This document shows, piece by piece, positions 62,331 to 64,000 of a DNA stretch of 64,000 nucleotides. Numbering within the stretch: the stretch's first letter is position 1; each line of letters begins with the position of its first letter. Source of the stretch: Sphagnum magellanicum (lineage: Eukaryota > Streptophyta > Sphagnopsida > Sphagnales > Sphagnaceae); contig CM038925.1 in NCBI GenBank assembly GCA_021904315.1, positions 808,501 to 872,500 on the forward strand, given 5' to 3'. The position numbers and the translations under genes are program-made. The notes beneath the pieces were generated by a model, which saw nothing but the letters and a program-made list of their open reading frames with translations, had not been told where the DNA came from and made no database searches.

Positions 62331-63104
62331 GCCCTGTGGTTTCACCCTCACGAGACAGACATAAAGAAGAGGGCTCCTTACATGCAACCCATGAACAAGA
62401 ATTCGACAGCAACAGAAGAAGAACTGGAACAGCATGTAATGGTTGGAGAAATGGTGATGTCTCGAGATGATGTCGACAGTCAAACCCTCTCAATTCTCGT
62501 ATATCTTTTCCCCCGCATGTCTTAAACCATCTCTTCTCAGTATGTATCTCTTATTTGTTTCTCTCCGTGTCTGAGTATGATGATAAGCTTGATCCGCAAC
62601 GCGACAGATGTTTGTAGGGCTGCTGCCTCCATCAATCTTAAGATCATTCAGATTTCGACCCTAATCCTAAGGCCAAGTAGACGAAGGGTACTTTCGGTAT
62701 TAGGCTCGCGCATGGTCCATGGCGGGCCCGGGAAACCTTTCTGCTCCACTTTTCACAGAGCTGCAGAAGGGTAGTGCTTAGTGTGTCCCTCTCGGTCTCT
62801 CAAGGTCGATTTGACATTGCAAGAATTCGTGAAGCGTGGTTTCTAGGTTTCCTTTCTCTTTTTTTGAGGTTTGGCCTGTGCTCTGCACACACAGTTTGAG
62901 CGAGCATTGAATTAGGTTCATGTCGCTGCAATCACTTGGAAGGTCACATTGCTAGTGCAGTTCACGATTCCTGCTGCTTTGTGGCAGCAAGTTAGGTTGA
63001 TAAGAGGCAGTAAATTTGGAACTTTTTCTTTGGAGACAAGGGTTTCACGTTGCAATTTCGTGGCTTGCAGGTTGGACCCTTCTGGAGGATGAGTGAAGAA
63101 TTAC
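62331..63104. promoter_or_regulatory. Probable bidirectional promoter region
   Basis: This GC-richer stretch separates the ATG of the minus-strand protein-kinase-like gene (62267) from a plus-strand start at 63105. Divergent gene starts imply promoters here, but I see no convincing TATA box or other element. The assignment rests on position only. Confidence 0.3.
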
Positions 63105-63115
63105 ATGGACAGTAG
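63089..63115 (+). other. Short upstream open frame overlapping a possible start codon
   Basis: An eight-codon frame (MSEELHGQ, stop) begins at 63089 and overlaps the ATG at 63105 in another frame. If the plus-strand gene is real, this could lower its translation. Confidence 0.3.
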
Positions 63116-63210
63116 ATGCCTGGCAAGCTCTGCATCTAACTCTATCACCGGTGCCGACATTCAAGAGGATGCCAAGCTGGACAACAAGATCTGGAAGAAA
63201 TTTCTGGAGT
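63105..63210 (+). CDS. Possible first coding exon of a plus-strand gene
   Basis: From the ATG at 63105 the frame reads MDSRCLASSASNSITGADIQ then EDAKLDNKIWKKFLE, and a GTAAAA donor follows at 63211. Codon content is more gene-like than the surroundings, and the position divergent from the minus-strand gene fits. No family is recognised. The gene would continue beyond the window. Confidence 0.35.
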
Positions 63211-64000
63211 GTAAAACTTTCAACTTAAAACCCAAACACAAAAATCATTTTCACTGCCAGAGCAGATAATTTGCTTCATCTGCATTCTACAATAATAACT
63301 ATTCATAGATTCCAGTCAATTCGTTTCAAATGCAACTTGTTATCTCCATCCTCTTATTGAAAATTAGCAGTCTCTTTTCAAATTGTGCACAGAGGAGTCC
63401 ATGAACTGGCTGCCTTGCAACTCCAGATAACGGATACATTGTGTGACTGTGATGGAAACATCATGATTTTTGGTCTGGTGCTATCTTATACTAGGTGAAT
63501 GCTAGCATGCACCTGCTTGTTAAGAAATTGAGAGAGAGGGTGTTTCTTACCTTCACAGATCCAAAGATGCACTACTGTTCTTGAGCTTTCAAATGTGCTG
63601 AGTTCAGATGTTCATTTGTGGGAATGAGGCCATGACCAGCATCTCAGAGAAAGGATTCATGCATGTTCAGTATTATTTGTAGATGTAAGAGCTTGTGAAT
63701 CGAATTCAGGAAGTCATGTAGCCAGAGAACCCCTCTGACATTCGCTTGGCAGCAAGCCAGAACAGAACATAAAAAGTGGTATGTTCTCCTTCTACTTGCT
63801 TGGCAAGTTTGCCAATACAGCCTCAAAACCGATCAGGATTCCCATAGGAAAGAAGTGAAATCATTGCAAGCAAGGTCTGGTAGTTTGTGCACCCAAGAGA
63901 ATTTAGAAACAGAAACATTTTGTGCACTTGTAACATGTTATATTACATAGTTAGGGTGAAGGGTTTCACAAGTGCAAGAAGGGATCCTGCTGCAGCAGTA
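63211..64000. other. Possible intron or intergenic DNA at the window end
   Basis: No exon is recognised. The sequence is moderately GC-rich without transposon signatures, which fits the first intron of the putative plus-strand gene. Confidence 0.3.

Overview
The window reads as nuclear DNA of a land plant with a large, repeat-rich, AT-rich genome. The evidence is a plant-type malectin/LRR receptor kinase split over many introns, plastid-type and casein-kinase-like genes with introns, CACTA (En/Spm) DNA transposons and a plant retroelement gag. A gymnosperm is my best guess, from the style of the gag fragment and the long repeat-filled introns, but this is an inference that I could not test.

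Layout. (1) 2.2-21.2 kb: a minus-strand receptor-like kinase locus. One 14-exon gene (10049-21226) can be traced exon by exon, with all phases agreeing: signal peptide, malectin-like ectodomain, three LRR exons, a transmembrane exon and a kinase. It carries a 5-bp deletion, a 1-bp deletion, a GT-to-AT donor change and a GC donor. Next to it is a truncated tandem copy (copy A, 2190-8402) holding only the 3' kinase exons. (2) 21.2-42.5 kb: no intact host gene. This stretch is old mobile DNA: a 2.06 kb CACTA element (27653-29716), a 111-bp miniature relative, tandem repeats of about 90 bp and 191 bp, an LTR-like block near 32.4-33.1 kb, and a second CACTA family with a decayed transposase-accessory gene on the minus strand (35.9-38.1 kb). 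(3) 41.5-54.3 kb: a nested nest of elements. A decayed gag is split first by a 2.43 kb CACTA element (42497-44930, target duplication TAG) and then by a 7.86 kb CACTA element (45253-53109, target duplication AAC). The 7.86 kb element carries intron-containing fragments of two unrelated host genes, a casein-kinase-1-like gene (minus) and an amidohydrolase gene (plus). This gene-capturing element is the most interesting object in the window. (4) 54.3-58.4 kb: a displaced partial copy of the receptor kinase (copy C), lacking one kinase exon. (5) 58.6-62.3 kb: a minus-strand plastid-type protein-kinase-like gene, readable in eight exons, with two 1-bp frame lesions and no C-terminal exons before copy C. 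(6) 62.5-64 kb: a possible first exon of a divergent plus-strand gene.

How the parts relate. Most coding material here is duplicated, captured or broken. The receptor kinase would act at the plasma membrane, the pseudokinase-like protein in the plastid. No operon-like or pathway link joins them. The main story is how transposons and segmental duplication have copied, split and reshuffled gene pieces.
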